64,000 nt of DNA from positions 14,954,336 to 15,018,335 of the forward strand of contig NC_083340.1 in assembly GCF_019175385.1 (NCBI RefSeq), given 5' to 3'. The notes beneath the pieces were generated by a model that was given only the letters and a program-made list of their open reading frames with translations, did not search any database and was not told the origin of the DNA. A program made the translations under genes and the position numbers. Below are positions 35,205 through 49,300 of this stretch, one piece after another (the first letter of the stretch is position 1; each line of letters begins with the position of its first letter). This DNA is from Lycium barbarum (lineage: Eukaryota; Streptophyta; Magnoliopsida; Solanales; Solanaceae).

Positions 35205-37977
35205 TTTTTTCTTATATTTATTTCTGAATAAAATCATGAATTGTTCAAATGATTTGGAGTCTCCATACATGTGTGTTGGTTTCAGTTCAATTCAAAACTA
35301 CTAGGAATAGACAGTTCATCACAAAGTCTGGTCATGGGTTTAAATACATTAGTTAGATGGAGGATAGAAAATGTAAATAAATCCATTGACAAACAAACAT
35401 TTTCCACTAATTGTGATAATCTGATTCAAGTATTCTTGTGAACTCTTAACGCAATCATACCAATCCAAGACATGTCAAGCTTCAAGAAAAGCAATCCCAA
35501 AAAGATCATCCAAATAATGTACTAAAACACAAAGCCTAAATCATGAACTCCACATTCAAATTAACAAATTACAATCTGTTGTAACGAATGGGCTTGCAGA
35601 GGGTTTAAGAGGGTAAAAACATGGCACGCATGTATTGGCTAAGTGTAAACACTCCGGTGCGGGTAAGTTTTTGCAGTTTAAGAGGTTAGCGTTCCTTAAC
35701 AGTTCCAGCTTCTTTTAAACCCAAAGATGCAAGCACAGTGCCTAAAACCTCATTGCATGTTTTTTGAGTCGACAATTCATTGTTGCACAACCTTAAGCAT
35801 ACTGCTTTCCGCAAGTGGAAATGCACAAGGGCATAAAAATAACAAGATACTCATATTCAATGTCGTAACACAAGTATATCCTGTAACACGCAACAAATAA
35901 GTTGACTACGGCAGAGCACACAAAAATGTTCAATTTGGTTTGCTTTCACAGCAAGAAAAAGGTCCAGAGATAACATTCAAATCCTTACCAGCTCTGGTGG
36001 ATGAACCATGGCGAAATGACCAGAAGAAAAAGGAAAAAAGAAGAAATCTTTACCAACACTGCCTCATCCCAAAGCTTTCTGGTAGGCAAAATAAGGTGCA
36101 GACACCAGGAATGATACTACATGTCAAAGCATGCAGATAAAGAAAGATATCAGGAAAGTCAGGACTCCGTAACAAGTTACTTCATAGTTTACTAGGCAGC
36201 TATTTTAGATGGTTGGTGAAAGTCCAGATCTGTTTGTTTTTCATCACGATTTGAAGGTGAGTAAAAACCTACCTATTATTATATATTTCCACTCATTACA
36301 TCTATGGCTCAAGACAGCCTTTCAACCAATAATAGGATGTCAACACGTCAAATCCGCTCCTTTTCGGGCTTCATCTACTCGCCATAACAATAGTTGGAAC
36401 TTCAACAATTCAAATCACAATGCAGAAAACGACAGAATCAAGAAACTGAACCGAACCTAACCTAACATGGTCTCCCATGCACTGTTAAGAGTATTTTCAC
36501 TTTTACTCGTTCCTTTTTAGACAAGCATTCTTGTTATCTTTTCTTTACTCCGTGACATGACTTTATTCAGTATCCTACTAGCTATACTTTACAAAATTAT
36601 TCCTAAAAGGAGAACCTGAACTTCCGAAACATATACTTTACAAGTTAGCCCAGGAAGAAAGCTGATTATCAACTAAAGGCACTTGTTGCTAAAACTGAAA
36701 GGACAAATGCATTACCAAACTTGGGTTCGAGACTTGAACTTCTTAAAAGGTTTTGCATCAGTGTTATTAATTAAAGCAATTTTTTAACCCTTCAACCTGA
36801 AACTTTTTGCAATAGCCAAAATGACAATACAAAAAAGTTGATGGACATTGACACCACACATAGGTCCTTAGTCCAGCACTTGCTACTTTAACTTTCCAGT
36901 AATATACATAGAGCAAGTCAAACGATCCTCACTCTTTGAGGCCAAGCTGCGGGACAAAATCAGCAACCTAATTCCAAGTTGTTATTTGGTTTAATGGGGT
37001 GTACCAACTTAACAAAATTTCCAATAACGAATCCTCCAAGCCACCACTACAACACAACCTGTTTAATTTTTACATGTTACGGATATTTCAGGAAAACTAT
37101 TTGCACCGAAACAAATCACAAACATAGTGCAAGATTATGATACTACACAGATGCATGCAATGCATGAGGAGATGGGACGGTACACTGGAATGAGGAAAGG
37201 AGACGATTAAAGGTACTGGCGCAGCAAACATTCTCGTACTTACACCTGATTAGTTGTCAGCACTCGGGTTACTGCCAATATGATCCATGCAACTCATGTG
37301 AACTCGTATCATCCTTATGTATTTGAAGTCAAGCAACTAAGTTATACCATCCGAACCTGGCACAGGTGCAACTAAACATGAAAATGCAATGATAAATGAA
37401 AAAGATGCAACAATCTACATAACAATGCTAGCATTTATTTTACTATCCAAATAAGAACAAAACACATAAAAGTTAAATCAAAGAACTACCACAAGTTTCT
37501 CATGGCAAATCACACTAAATAATGCATGTCATATTGACTAACTTTCCATCAGTGTAAGATATTAAGCTCTAAAATATCTAATTAATAAATCATAACTCAC
37601 ATTTGCTTTTTTGGGGTCCTGATCCTGATATGTAGCGCAAAATATCATGTATCTGACTAAAACTTCAAATAAACAAGTCAGCAGGACAATTCATGCAACA
37701 TTCTGATACAAGACTAAAGCTTTTAGTCTAAAATATTAACCAATACAAGCCTTTACATCAAAGTAAAAATATCAATGTAAGATGTAACATAGCTCAAAAT
37801 CACAAGATACTGATGATCTGAAGACAAAAATTCCCTATTTGTAAGTGGCAACTCTCATCTAAACCACTAAGAACTTGATACATAATACAGCAACCACAAT
37901 AACTATGACTCAACCCCTAGCTAGTTGGGTCGACTATATTAATCCGAATTGTTCACGTCACTCCATTTAGACCCGTC
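35205..37977. other. Intergenic DNA
   Basis: About 2.8 kb without an ORF I can support and without a recognised repeat. Short ORFs near 35940 and 36209 have no recognisable content. Confidence 0.5.
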
Positions 37978-38190
37978 CAGTGGCGGATCCAGGATTTACA
38001 GGTCATGGGTGCTTAAATAATTTACAGGTCATGGGTGCTTAAATAATTTTAGTATAAATTTCACATTTATACTGGGTGCTCATGGCCACATTATAGACCT
38101 TTTAAGTATTATCTATGCATACACATAGTGATTTGGCCAAAGTCAATGGGTGCTGAAGCACCCATATCCCCAAGTGTAGGTCTGCCACTG
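37978..38190. mobile_element. hAT-like MITE with internal tandem duplication
   Basis: The left end CAGTGGCGGATCCAGGAT and the right end (reverse complement CAGTGGCAGACCTACAC) share the CAGTGGC terminus of the 13288-13463 element. CCCGTC flanks both sides (37972-37977 and 38191-38196). A unit of about 26 bp containing CAGGTCATGGGTGCTTAAAT is duplicated in tandem at about 37998-38049. Confidence 0.7.
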
Positions 38191-38221
38191 CCCGTCTCAA
38201 TGCAGTATTAAGAAGTTTAAG

Positions 38222-38340
38222 TTCTTAGCACCAGAAGTTATCTACATTTTTTTTTTTTTTTTTTGATGACATGGGAACCTGCAGCCGCTACCCTTCGGGT
38301 GCGCACAGGGGAACTTCTTAGCACCAGAAGTTATCTACAT
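38222..38340 (-). mobile_element. 5'-truncated SINE with 26-bp target duplication
   Basis: An insert at 38248-38314 reads on the - strand as a GC-rich tail (GTGCGCACCCGAAGGGTAGC...) followed by a poly(A) of about 16. It is bounded by exact 26-bp direct repeats at 38222-38247 and 38315-38340, each holding AGCACCAGAAGTTATCTACA. Poly(A) plus a long duplication indicates LINE-mediated insertion. Only about 50 bp of body remains, so the SINE family is uncertain. Confidence 0.75.
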
Positions 38341-39705
38341 TCTCTACTGGCATACAAATATCTAGAAGATAAAGACTCATTTCAAACCTTTGGTCATGAA
38401 CATTCTTCACCTCACATCAACTGACTGCTCCTAACCACAGTTGGAAGATGCTCCTACCCGAGAATAAAACCCCTATACTAGGCAAATGCATCATCATAAG
38501 TTTGCCAATCATTACTTCTAGAAATGTCTGTGCATATATAAAGTTGATTCCGTTTAGGATCTAATCTATGCCTCTGGCTGCAAGAAACTCGCAAAAGATC
38601 CGACATAATTGCTCACATGGGTCCAAAACTGTCACTCCGGAAAACTGGATCATAATTTTGTTTTTAGTTCTCTCTAGCAAAGTTGATTCCCTTCTCAATG
38701 GAGGAGAGTAGCCCCAGCTTAAGAGCTTCAAGTTCTTTCTCCTCCTAGTCTGAAAGTGGGCAAGCCCTAGTACTTCCTCACTCCATTTTCCCCAAGTCTC
38801 ACCTTTGATGCAAAGAAGGGAAAGCTCAGTGACATTGGACTACACAAAAGACATTTCAAATAATGAACCTAAAGTAATGTACCAACATGGTTAAACCTTC
38901 ATCCCAATTAATTGGTATCACCTTAAGGACCTTTTTCTTCCATTATTACCTATTTTTCGTTAACTCTATATGGATTTCAAGAGATTAAACATATTTTATG
39001 ACAATTTCCTTCCATGTAATGTTAAGGTCTACCTTATCTCCTTTTTAACACCTACAATCACCATAGTCACCTACTGCCTAGGGAGGTCAACGTACATGAC
39101 CAAACTGTCTCAAAAGACAGTCTCTCTCGACTTTATCTTCTATATGTGCTACTTGCACCTTTTGTTAGATGTAATCTGATCTTATATGCTGCACAACCAT
39201 CTTAACATCCACATTTCTATGACACTCATCTTGTAGATATGTTGGATGTTAGATGCCCAATATTCACCACCATGTAACCTTGTCAGTCTTACAACCGTGC
39301 ATCACAAGAATAAATTTCATGCAGAATTAATATCCTAATATTGTAAAACTCGCGCTCACTAAGCAATCTTCAAAAAGCCCGCCAACTAATGCAATCTATT
39401 GAATAATGGCTCCTTAACACAAACAACTCGGCGGCAAATTATTAGGATAAAAAAAAAAAAAAAAAAGTCAATGCTAATAGTTTTATGTTCTTCAGACGAG
39501 TCGTGATCATGGTGCCTAAATAGCAGAAGTGCAGAAATTAACCCTAGAGCAGCAAGAGAATTCAGCTTCTACTGTCAAGTGTCAAATGGATAAGATGTAG
39601 TAAAAACTAAACTAAAAATAAACATTTACATTAGTGCATGCCGAGCCTTACCTATTAGCGAATCTAGTTAAAAGATTTAGTGATTTACCCACATTATGTG
39701 AACAT
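38341..39705. other. Intergenic DNA
   Basis: No gene or repeat recognised apart from short A/T runs. Confidence 0.5.
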
Positions 39706-39721
39706 AAAACATGCAAAAAGG

Positions 39722-39954
39722 AACCCTCAGGGGTTGGCCTGGTGGTAATTGGCTTGAGCCTTGGGGTGCTCCCTTTCAAGGTCTCAAGTTCGAAACCCAC
39801 TGGGTGCAAACAATTTCCGAGGGCCATCGGACTGGGGTAAAACCCTGAATTACCCGTGGTGCACTTGCGGGAAACTCCTTGCCGAGGGCCTGTGCACCCC
39901 CGGGATTAGTCGGGGCTCAAAGAGACCCGGACACCCGGTGCTTAATCAAAAAAA
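39722..39954 (+). mobile_element. tRNA-derived SINE (SolS-like), copy 1
   Basis: The 5' part carries Pol III-type boxes: an A-box-like TGGCCTGGTGGTAATTGG and a B-box-like AGTTCGAAACCC. The body ends in poly(A). A 13-16-bp target duplication (core ACATGCAAAAAGG) lies at 39706-39721 and 39955-39970. A second copy is at 58733-58971. The resemblance to the Solanaceae SolS SINEs is from memory. Confidence 0.85.
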
Positions 39955-39970
39955 AAAACATGCAAAAAGG

Positions 39971-40688
39971 GGTTTCCTAGTGGGTCATGATGAACTAAAT
40001 TTGCCGCTGACAAGAGTATATAGCGTAAGATACAATCAGCTGACTTTCCTGACATTAATAAAATTATTTACCTTATTAAGAAAAGATACTGATATTCAAC
40101 ACTAGCTAGTCATAAAGCTACCAAATTAAGATTTGAACTATGGTTCAGAAAAGGAATATTCCTGTAGAGACAATCTCATAGAAACTTCCACACGAGAGAC
40201 AATCAAATAAAATATCCATCATGCTGATGCCAAAAAGATAAATCTCTCAGGAATCCGGTTCCTCTTATAAGAATAAATAACATAAACAGTAAGTGGCATC
40301 ATCTCAAAATGCACACTTCATCTGCAATAAGACTACCCTATATAGCAGCATAATGGGGAAAATACTTAAAAGAATAACCATCGAGAAAACAGCAAAATTC
40401 ATTTATCAAAGTTGTCAAAGGCGCACATTAAGATATTTTGAGCCAGGAATTACAATTGCCTTGAAGGAAAAACTTAGTTTTCCTGATAAAGAGTATCTGC
40501 AAAAGTACCTATCTTACTGCAAAGATAGAATATACAAGTTGAACAAAGATTACCATCTAATGCTTTCATAGAAGACATATCAAAGTAAAGAACCTACTTA
40601 TTCACTGCTATACCAACTCCCTACCTAAAATAAGTCCCTGCACCTTGGTTTAAACCAAAATACCAGTTTGAGTTCCGCACTTCACATT
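39971..40688. other. ITPK1 3' flank
   Basis: Probably includes the 3' UTR of the - strand kinase gene. An ORF at 40293-40571 has no recognisable content. Confidence 0.45.
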
Positions 40689-41783
40689 TCACACCTGAAT
40701 AGGTTTCTCGTTTTCTTCCATCTTCAGAGGTGAAACAGGCAATGCTCCTTCATCCTCACCACACCCGTTATTCCCGATCAAAACCCTAACTTCCTTTTCG
40801 CAATTAACCTTCTTTAAACTCTCCAACCCCTTATCATTCCGATTCAATACATCCCAAAAAAAGTCGGTTAACACCCTCTCATAATTCGGCATCTTTGCGT
40901 ACCCAGGGAAATAGTTAATATCAATGACAAGATACCTATTTCCAACTCTATTATCCCTAATCACATCAAAGTTAAAAAGATGCAATTTTGTCGCACGCCC
41001 AATTCCTCTAGCTATATCAGCAAGAAAACTCAAAGGGGGCAATTCTACATCTTCCAAGTTCATCAACTTATAGTATTTATCATCTTTCTTTTCACAAGTA
41101 TTCAAATTCGAAACTTGCGAAAACGACAAGTAACTATCCAATCCCCCTAAACTATCCTCATTCACATCGGGTAACGACTTCCTTTTAACACATTTCACAT
41201 AATCACCAACAACATAAACCTTAAAAATCACAGCCCCGTGATTAACAAACTCTTGTAACACAATAGGTGGTTTCAATTTCCTCAAACCATCTTTATTAAA
41301 CACAAGCAACATTTTATGCGATTTCGCACTACCATCAGCTACTAACGGTTTCGCAATCACAGGAAATCTCAAACCTTCATTTTCAAGACATAAATTCGAC
41401 ACCATTTTCGCGTCGTAAATTACCGTTTGCTTAGGTATTCCAAACGACGCCGTTTGAGCCTCGATTTCCAGCTCGGTTACAACCTGAAGCATTGAAATCC
41501 TGTTATGTAAACGTTCAATTGCTTCGATCGAATCGATAATAAGGGTTTCAGGGTTTTTGGTACCGTATTCATTTAATTGACGTTGCCAATCCTCACCGTA
41601 GAGTTTATGAAGCACACAATCGAACGGTCCTTGATCAATTAACGGCTTATCTGTATCGATTTTGATTAAATCGATTCCTTTTTCCTTTGCCAGATTCACT
41701 AGAGAAGCTTGTATGAAACTAGCTTGCTTTTTCGGTGCTAAAGCGTATCCAACACCGTATCTCCTCATTCGCACCTCCGACAT
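40689..41783 (-). CDS. ITPK1: Inositol-tetrakisphosphate 1-kinase (ITPK1-like)
   Basis: 364 residues in one exon. The family phosphorylates inositol polyphosphates, such as Ins(1,3,4)P3 and Ins(3,4,5,6)P4, using ATP on the route to phytate and inositol pyrophosphates; it is soluble. The N-terminal domain has [14 protein letters not shown] (7-20) and [20 protein letters not shown] (42-61). The ATP-grasp part has [16 protein letters not shown] (143-158), [20 protein letters not shown] (176-195) and the metal-site motifs NFDVIRD (271-277) and [12 protein letters not shown] (288-299). The acidic C-terminal tail is longer than in the roughly 320-residue Arabidopsis ITPK1. The start could be M1 (ATG at 41783) or M6; the family motif begins at M6 (MRRYGVGYA). 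A TATATATATA stretch lies about 300 bp upstream. No lesion is seen. Confidence 0.95.
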   Translation of the reverse strand: MSEVRMRRYGVGYALAPKKQASFIQASLVNLAKEKGIDLIKIDTDKPLIDQGPFDCVLHKLYGEDWQRQLNEYGTKNPETLIIDSIEAIERLHNRISMLQVVTELEIEAQTASFGIPKQTVIYDAKMVSNLCLENEGLRFPVIAKPLVADGSAKSHKMLLVFNKDGLRKLKPPIVLQEFVNHGAVIFKVYVVGDYVKCVKRKSLPDVNEDSLGGLDSYLSFSQVSNLNTCEKKDDKYYKLMNLEDVELPPLSFLADIARGIGRATKLHLFNFDVIRDNRVGNRYLVIDINYFPGYAKMPNYERVLTDFFWDVLNRNDKGLESLKKVNCEKEVRVLIGNNGCGEDEGALPVSPLKMEENEKPIQV

Positions 41784-42102
41784 TTTAACGGGTGACCCGA
41801 CCCGACCCGGATATATAAACGAGGTACTTCTTTCTTCTTCTTCTTTTTTTTTTTTTTTTTTTCAAAACAGTTTAATTTAGGAGCAAGGGAAGGGCATTTA
41901 CGTGAATAATTTAGCTAGGGTTTAGGTGAATTTAGAGGATTTGATTCTGGAAACATCGATTTTAGGATATGAACGTACATACTCTCTGTGTGTGTGAGAG
42001 AGAGAGAGAGAGTGTGTAAAAAAGTATATAGTACAGATTTGAGGGAAAGGGAAAGAAGGGAGAAGAGACATGTGGCAATGGCTGTTATATATATATAGAG
42101 GT
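41784..42102 (-). promoter_or_regulatory. ITPK1 promoter and leader with simple repeats
   Basis: On the - strand a possible TATA box CTATATATATATA lies at 42101-42088. It is followed by a CT-rich leader with (CT)n (42013-41997) and an A/AAG-rich run (about 41860-41826 on +). CT-rich leaders are common in plant genes. Confidence 0.45.
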
Positions 42103-45100
42103 CGGACTGAGGGATTCATAAATATAAATTTTCACTTTTACTTGTCTACGTTTAATATATCAAAAAAAGACAAACTTTATTTTTCTTCTTTTACCTTTAA
42201 CATTAATTATTCATTTCAAAATCATTCTTCAAATTCAATAACACTATATATCAATTAATATGGATATTATAATAAAATACATACTTTATTTATTAATTCT
42301 TAAGGGGATATGTAAATTTAAAAATGAACAAATAAATATAAACGGAGGGAATAACTTAAAACTTCTTTTTTTATACTTAATGAAATGATTTACAGTCACA
42401 CTAATATTTATGACTTGTTTTAGATCACAAACTCTAAAAAAAAAATCTTTCTTAAACTTTGTGTTTAGTCAAATTATATCACATAAATTGAAATAGAATA
42501 AGTATTAAATTTGAAATTAAATGTATATTGTATTAATTTAACGGTATAAATTTATCCTGATTTTAATCTTAAATTTAATTCTGGAATATCCCATCTGCGT
42601 ATCAAACGACCTCAATGGTTCAATAAAGTTACGAGCGTTGAGGTTTGTGACCGACACGTGGCACAATTTGACGGGAAAATGTTGATTCTCACCGCATCGG
42701 ACGTAGATGGTGAGCTGGCTAAGAGGATAGTCCTATCCGCGGTGACAGAGGTCAACTGTAATGGTGAAAAACTAATGAGGTCAACTTTAATGATCATTTT
42801 TAATTTTGACTAAGGTCTTGCAAGTGGAGCCGTTATTTTTCCACCAATATTTTTTTTGGTTGAAATATGGTCCTTGATCTATTTGTTTTACCCGGTGCCC
42901 GATATCTGTTTTAGGTTCGATTAACATGAATTTATGCTGAAATATTTAAATTATGAGATTAAAACATTTCCTATCGAAGGCGATTTCGTATTAAAAATGA
43001 GTGAGTAAATCCTTATTACTCTCTTTATTCCAAAGGAACTAGTAATAAATACAGTAGTTAATGTATAAAAATTTCAATATAGATTTTTAAAATTTTTAAA
43101 TGAAGTTTATAAATATAAAAGAGTTACTAAATGGCCACACCAATTTGACCCAAATTTAGCCACACTTATGTAATAATTATCATAACTTCTATTGTACAAT
43201 TTTAAATTAAGATAAACTTTGAGAAAAAAATATAAAAATGACATTAAATAAGCATAAATTATTAAATTTATCCTAAATAATCATATAAATTTACCTCATT
43301 TGGGTCATTATAGCCAAAATAGTATGGCCAAAAGACCTTTTCGTTTAAAACATTACATAAAATCTAAATAATTATAGTTGGAATTTTTAAAATGCTAAAA
43401 TATTATTAAAATCATAACAAATTGATTTGACTTTTGAATTATAAGATGTGATTGTTTAGGACAGACATAGTTATAAATGAGTTTAACAAATGAAACTATT
43501 CTACAAAATTGAAGACTGCACCATTACAAACATATATGTTTTAAATCATTTTTACTATTTATTTGTCAATATGTTACTTTATTCCAACAGAACTGAATAT
43601 GTCAGCTTGTAAATTAAAGGGACTGTGGATGACTCAACCCTTCAATCATTTGCCCTAGTTAGACAGATCGATATTCTAGTTGTCTATCTACTCAGAGTTG
43701 GATTCTTTTAAGATAGAGTAAAAATGGAATATGATAAAATACTGCTCAACTGGTTATCACTACTACAAAGAATACTCTATGGATTGTGACCTAATTGGAC
43801 TGAATAGAAGTTGTGGGGTTGGGTTAGCAATTTGAGTGTACTTGCGTGGTTCAAAAGATTACAAAAAGGCTTATGTTTTAGTGGAAAAGAGAATAGGAAT
43901 AAATTTAAATTGGCAAAGATTAATTAGGTCATGCAATTGGTGCATTGAGCTTTTCCTTTTATAAATGCTTTTCCCGAATAGAGAATTGTAAACCTAACTT
44001 TGGATGGCATAGTAATTCATGGTCCATGCATGATGATGTCTTAATTTGGATGGCATCACAATTACACTTTTTTAAAATATTATTCGTTAATAAATCTTAT
44101 CCATGATCGCGACATGTACTGCTCTAACATTTTTTTATGATTGTAAATATCTGCTCAACATTATGATCTTCATATTGAGCAAATTTAAAACTATATATAA
44201 GAGCAGTACAGGGAGCTGAACAAGATGATGATCAACGTAACTAGCAAAATGTAGAATACTACCTCTGTTGTTTGTCTTAGATGTTTCGAAGGTAAACAAA
44301 TTAGAAACTCCTTACAGTAGAAGCATTACTATATGTGTAACGATCATATAGAGTGATAAATAGGAAGAAATTAAATGGATTAGATTTGGTATACAATTGA
44401 GAAGCTTTTTCTGGATTCGGATACTTAGGAATAAACTTGAGGAATATTATCAAAGATGCTGAAAAAGAAAAATCTTTAAAAAGAACAACAACTTTTATTA
44501 AGAGATACGTGATTGGTGCTTGCCTGCTTGGTGACAAATTCCTTGATTTACCGAAATAGATGGCCACAAAAAGGATGTGTTACATCAACAAGTTGGGGTG
44601 TTTGACTATTTGAGCAACGATTAATTATGGATAGGGTCACGTAAACTAGTTAGGGATATATATTGGTAGAAACAATTTTGGACGATTAGGAATGACATTC
44701 TGCTAATAACTCTCTTTGTTGCTCTGTAGATGTATAATAGATACTATAAATTACAACGTGTTAGTTATTTCAGTTTCAAATAGCACTTAAAATTGACGCT
44801 AATCAGAATCTCGTTTTCTAAATTAATTCATTGTCAAAAATTCTCCCTATTCCAAATGTATTCAAGCTTGGAAACTTTATCAATTAAGCCAATGTGCAAC
44901 CCCATTAATAAATTTCACACATTCAAAACCACCTATAGAAATTGTTTGCACTGAGCATGAGAATAATAACATAGATAAGGGGAAAGGGATGATAAATTTA
45001 AGTTGATCTCTCGTTACGATAATGTAAATATAGATTAATGAATTCTCGTGATAGGATTGGATGAGATGAGATGGGATGTATATTATATATTGAACTAGAA

Positions 45101-46345
45101 AATGTACTTGGGCTTCTAAAAATCATATGATAACCAAATGTTTGAGTTAACGTGAGACCATGCCAAGTTCCATAAAAATTCAACGGGGCTCCTATTATAA
45201 AACGAACTTTGCCTTGAAAAAATTCGATTACGAGAATTTCTAAACTTCAGACAGGTGTCGTAGGATAGTCTTGGCCACGAGCAAATCACTATATTCAACG
45301 AAAAATAACATGTTTTATTGAGAGTTCAAGCCATGTTTATTTACTGAAATTAATTAAAAATAAAGTCAGACCAAGCAGTACGTACTTATAAGTGGGAAAA
45401 TGAAATGAAAAGAGAAGAGATCAATTGCAAAAGAGAATTTATCTTCCATCATATTCATTCACTAAAAAGAGGGAATACCACACTTTAATATAATGTTCTC
45501 GCAACTTGAGTGGAATCTGGTCCACTTCATAATTTTTTACAGGTGAAAATTTTGAAAAAGAGTAGCGAATTAATTATATTCTCGTGCAAGTGAAAATTGT
45601 TGAACAAGTGACCTACAAAATTGAAAAACTGGTCCAACGAGAGTTGTGTTTTGTTGCCCATGCCGAAAGTTGTTCCAAAATTATCCAAAAAGGGGGGGAA
45701 AGAGTGAGAATTTTGCTAAAATATCTATGAATACCCAATATATAAATATTTAAAGAATTAAGTTTTAGAATTATTCAAATGTTATATTCAAAAAAAAATA
45801 GTGAGATTTGTCACAAGAAAATAAGCAGGAAAATTACTTGATTTCCAAAAACTCGTTTTCTATAAAAACATTTCCCATCATACCAAACGCACCCATAGAA
45901 TTTCCATTAAGGAATATACATAAAAAAATGATTGACCTTATATACATGTTTCACCAAAAAGGTTTAGATGAATATCTTTCCGTCCCTATTTGTAGTGTGT
46001 GTATATATATAACACTGTAGGTGATCGTACTTATACACATTATCACATCACTTGTTGTAGTACGTGATGAATTCAAAATTTAGATTCCGAGCATTTTAGG
46101 TCAAGAGTATGAATCCAAAATTCCTTGGGTATGTTGTTGCAGTATGTATCCAAAATTGTAAATTTTACTGAATCCTCTAGTCCTCTCTACTCTCTAATTA
46201 GAGGCAGAATAAGGATTTAAAATTTACGGGTTCGAAATTCTAGTATTTTTTTTAAATTATTGAGTTCTAAATTAACAATTTGTACATATTCAATGAATTT
46301 ATACAAATATAAAATTTACACCATAATTATTGAGCTCGACCGACT
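42103..46345. other. AT-rich intergenic region
   Basis: No gene I can support. A possible MITE with TGGCCA-type imperfect ends lies at about 43124-43340, and a lone CATACCAAAC-type MITE end at about 45880. A lone Stowaway-like end (AAACGGAGGGA) is near 42340. Confidence 0.45.
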
Positions 46346-49300
46346 TGTCGCACCCCATTTTAACCGGAGTCAAATTTAGGGAGTATGACGTATTGGTGAT
46401 TCTTGTTTATTTTGTTTTAAGGAGTCGCCACCTAATTAATTTAACGGTGAATTAGGACACCTAAATATTAACTAAGGTAAAGTTAAAACTAAACCTCCGT
46501 TAATGGTCTGCTTAACCAGTGTGATTCTAGGTAAGGGCTCTATATTATCCTAAAGGGAAGGGGTTAGGCATCCTTTAGAATCCGTTAACTTACGGTTATC
46601 CGACCAAACTTAGGTTAATTAATTTAGATTAAATGCGAAAATAATATTTAAGGAAATAATTTGTAAATTATTACTAAGGTTTTTAAAAGGATACAAATAT
46701 AATAATGCTATTTAAAATAATGCTTATAGATATTACTAATGTTTTAAATGAGAAATATTAGCTAGCATAAGACGAATAGAAAATATGATAATTTATATAG
46801 AAAGAAAATTTTAAATGCCGTTTAGCAAAGAAGGTTTGAAATGCTGAGTAATACTTGAAAATATGTTGATATAATTTTAAATACTAATACTATTTTAAAA
46901 ATAAAACTTGTAAAAGATAATTTACATATGAGTAATAGTTTTAATAGAAGATTTCGCAAATTGGAACTTTGAATAAAATAGTGTGATATGAATATGACTA
47001 TGTAGAAAATCTAGACTATTCTTTAAATATAAAAGCAAAAGGACAGTGAGTTTTCTTTTAAATATTTTTTTATTGACTATGTTTAATTAAATGCATGATT
47101 GATTCGAACTTGGAGGGTTATCTATAAATTATACTTATAATTGCGTATTAGTGGCGTTTTGAAACATTTTATGATAAAATGTGACTCCTTTTACTTAAAA
47201 TATATAGTCATGTCATTTTTGCAAATTGATTATTTCAAATAAAAGCATGAAGAGAAGAGAATAATTTATGAAATTAATTGTTAGTTCTCTCTTAAGTTAA
47301 CTACCCATAACTAAGACTAATCCACTAAACTTGCTAAGGTTCACCTAAATTAAGAAAATAAAACAAAATATAAAGTTAGTCACATAATACAAGTTAAAGG
47401 CATAAAAAAATATATAAAAAGGGCCAACTAATATCAAATGGGCCTGCCCGTTTTGGGCCACTGTGATCCACAACTGCAGTTGGGCTCAGCCCATTTGTAC
47501 ACTGTCGCGCACTGTTCCTGCTTGTTGGGCCTTTGGCCCAGCATTTGTGTTTTCTATTTATTTTTTTGCTGTAGATTGGGCTGGGCAGAGAGTTGACTCG
47601 AGAGCTGAGTTGTGTTGGGCTTTTAGCCCAACCAAATGTGGAGGAAAACGAGTCCCTCGGACTCGTATACGATGATCATGCATAAAACAAATAAAAGGAA
47701 AAGGATTAGCATCTAATCGATGTATAAAGTTAAAACATGTGAAAATATAAATTCAAAAAAAAAAACATATTGTATATATGCTGTGTGTAATTTATGTATA
47801 TCTCACACATACACATTCACAACTGATCGGAACTCACACCAATATAAAATGATCGTAATGAGCATGACATTCTCAAGATTTCAAGGAAATTTACAATGAC
47901 ACTTTAACTAAAAGGAAAACCAACTTATCTGAATATCCCCTCTAAGCTATCATGCAGAAATTCATGATTTTAATTTCCCAGAAGAACATATAAGCAACGT
48001 TAAGTAAGCATCCATTACTAAGGAATCTAACTCCGTGGTTTTAAAACTAAGTTCTTCCAAATACTTGTCCAAACTAACTGGATACAGATTTGCTATGAAA
48101 AAGATATACTTCATATATATACTAAATATACAAGCTTGTGTATATGTGTGGCATATAGAGCTCTGAATATATTTGGTATATTTTGACAATATCCCCTGCA
48201 CACTTACAATCAGACCGACTGCCATGTATACTTTACTGACGACTCAGCCTATCATGTCACATTAACAGAGAGTTCAAAGCTATTCATAGGGCATCCTTCC
48301 AGTGGTATACTTCTCATATATTTGAATATGGATAGACTTAGGCTAGGATAACACAAACATATTTTGACTATGCTAAGTTAAACAAACATTCAACCATACT
48401 TCACTGTAAAACTAACTCATCCCAAAAAAAACTTCATTGGACTAACTTTAAGTAGGCTAGGAAATTCAATCTCTTAGCAATCCGGGAGGGTCTTTCTGCT
48501 TCAACTATGATCACAATTTCAAATTGAGCAACAAACTGGGCCACTTTGCGTGTAATTTTTTTATGCTGATTCAACACTAAGCAGAACAGACTCAATAAAT
48601 AAACATGACTTCATACCAGTTACCATACTAAGCAAACAAACTAAAAGGGCTAAGTATAGCTTTTACCAACTGACATACTAAACAAAAACAACCTAAATAA
48701 CTGAATACAAGTTTCTTACCACCTGCAACGTTAAGCAACAAACTAAGTAGCTAATCCAGAACAAACTACTCACGATGGCATAAGAACCAAAATCAAAATA
48801 ACAAGGGAATGGGCCAGATCTGCTCGATTTTAGCCACTTGAGGGATGAGGGGTACATGAGTATATGCTTGAAACATAAAAGGACAATCTTGGATTAAGAA
48901 CACATTACCATAATAAACATCAACTTCTATACTTCATCACACCAATCACAGCATTACATCCACTATAATAATAGACTAACAGAACCATTACTCAAGCAAA
49001 CAATAGCTTAAACTAAAACCACCACATACTGGTAATCAGATCCAAATTAATATATATCTGAATTCTACTTTAGATCATTCAATAACACAGGATATATGCT
49101 TAACAGGGACAAATTACACAATGCATTCGTATATATTTAAACCAACAGGATGGCTATAAGCATAAAGTAAACTACACATTAATCAAGAGCATCCAAACAT
49201 GTCTTAAACTGAACTAACACATAATGCAGGCAAGTCGACAACAAACAACTAAGCAGGACAGTGAAAACTACATTTTACACGCATTTAAACACACCTTAGG

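Noticed and set aside
47463..47675. 70-codon ORF in the solo LTR
   Set aside because: It lies in LTR DNA with GGGCC/GGCCC-type short repeats and has no recognisable domain.
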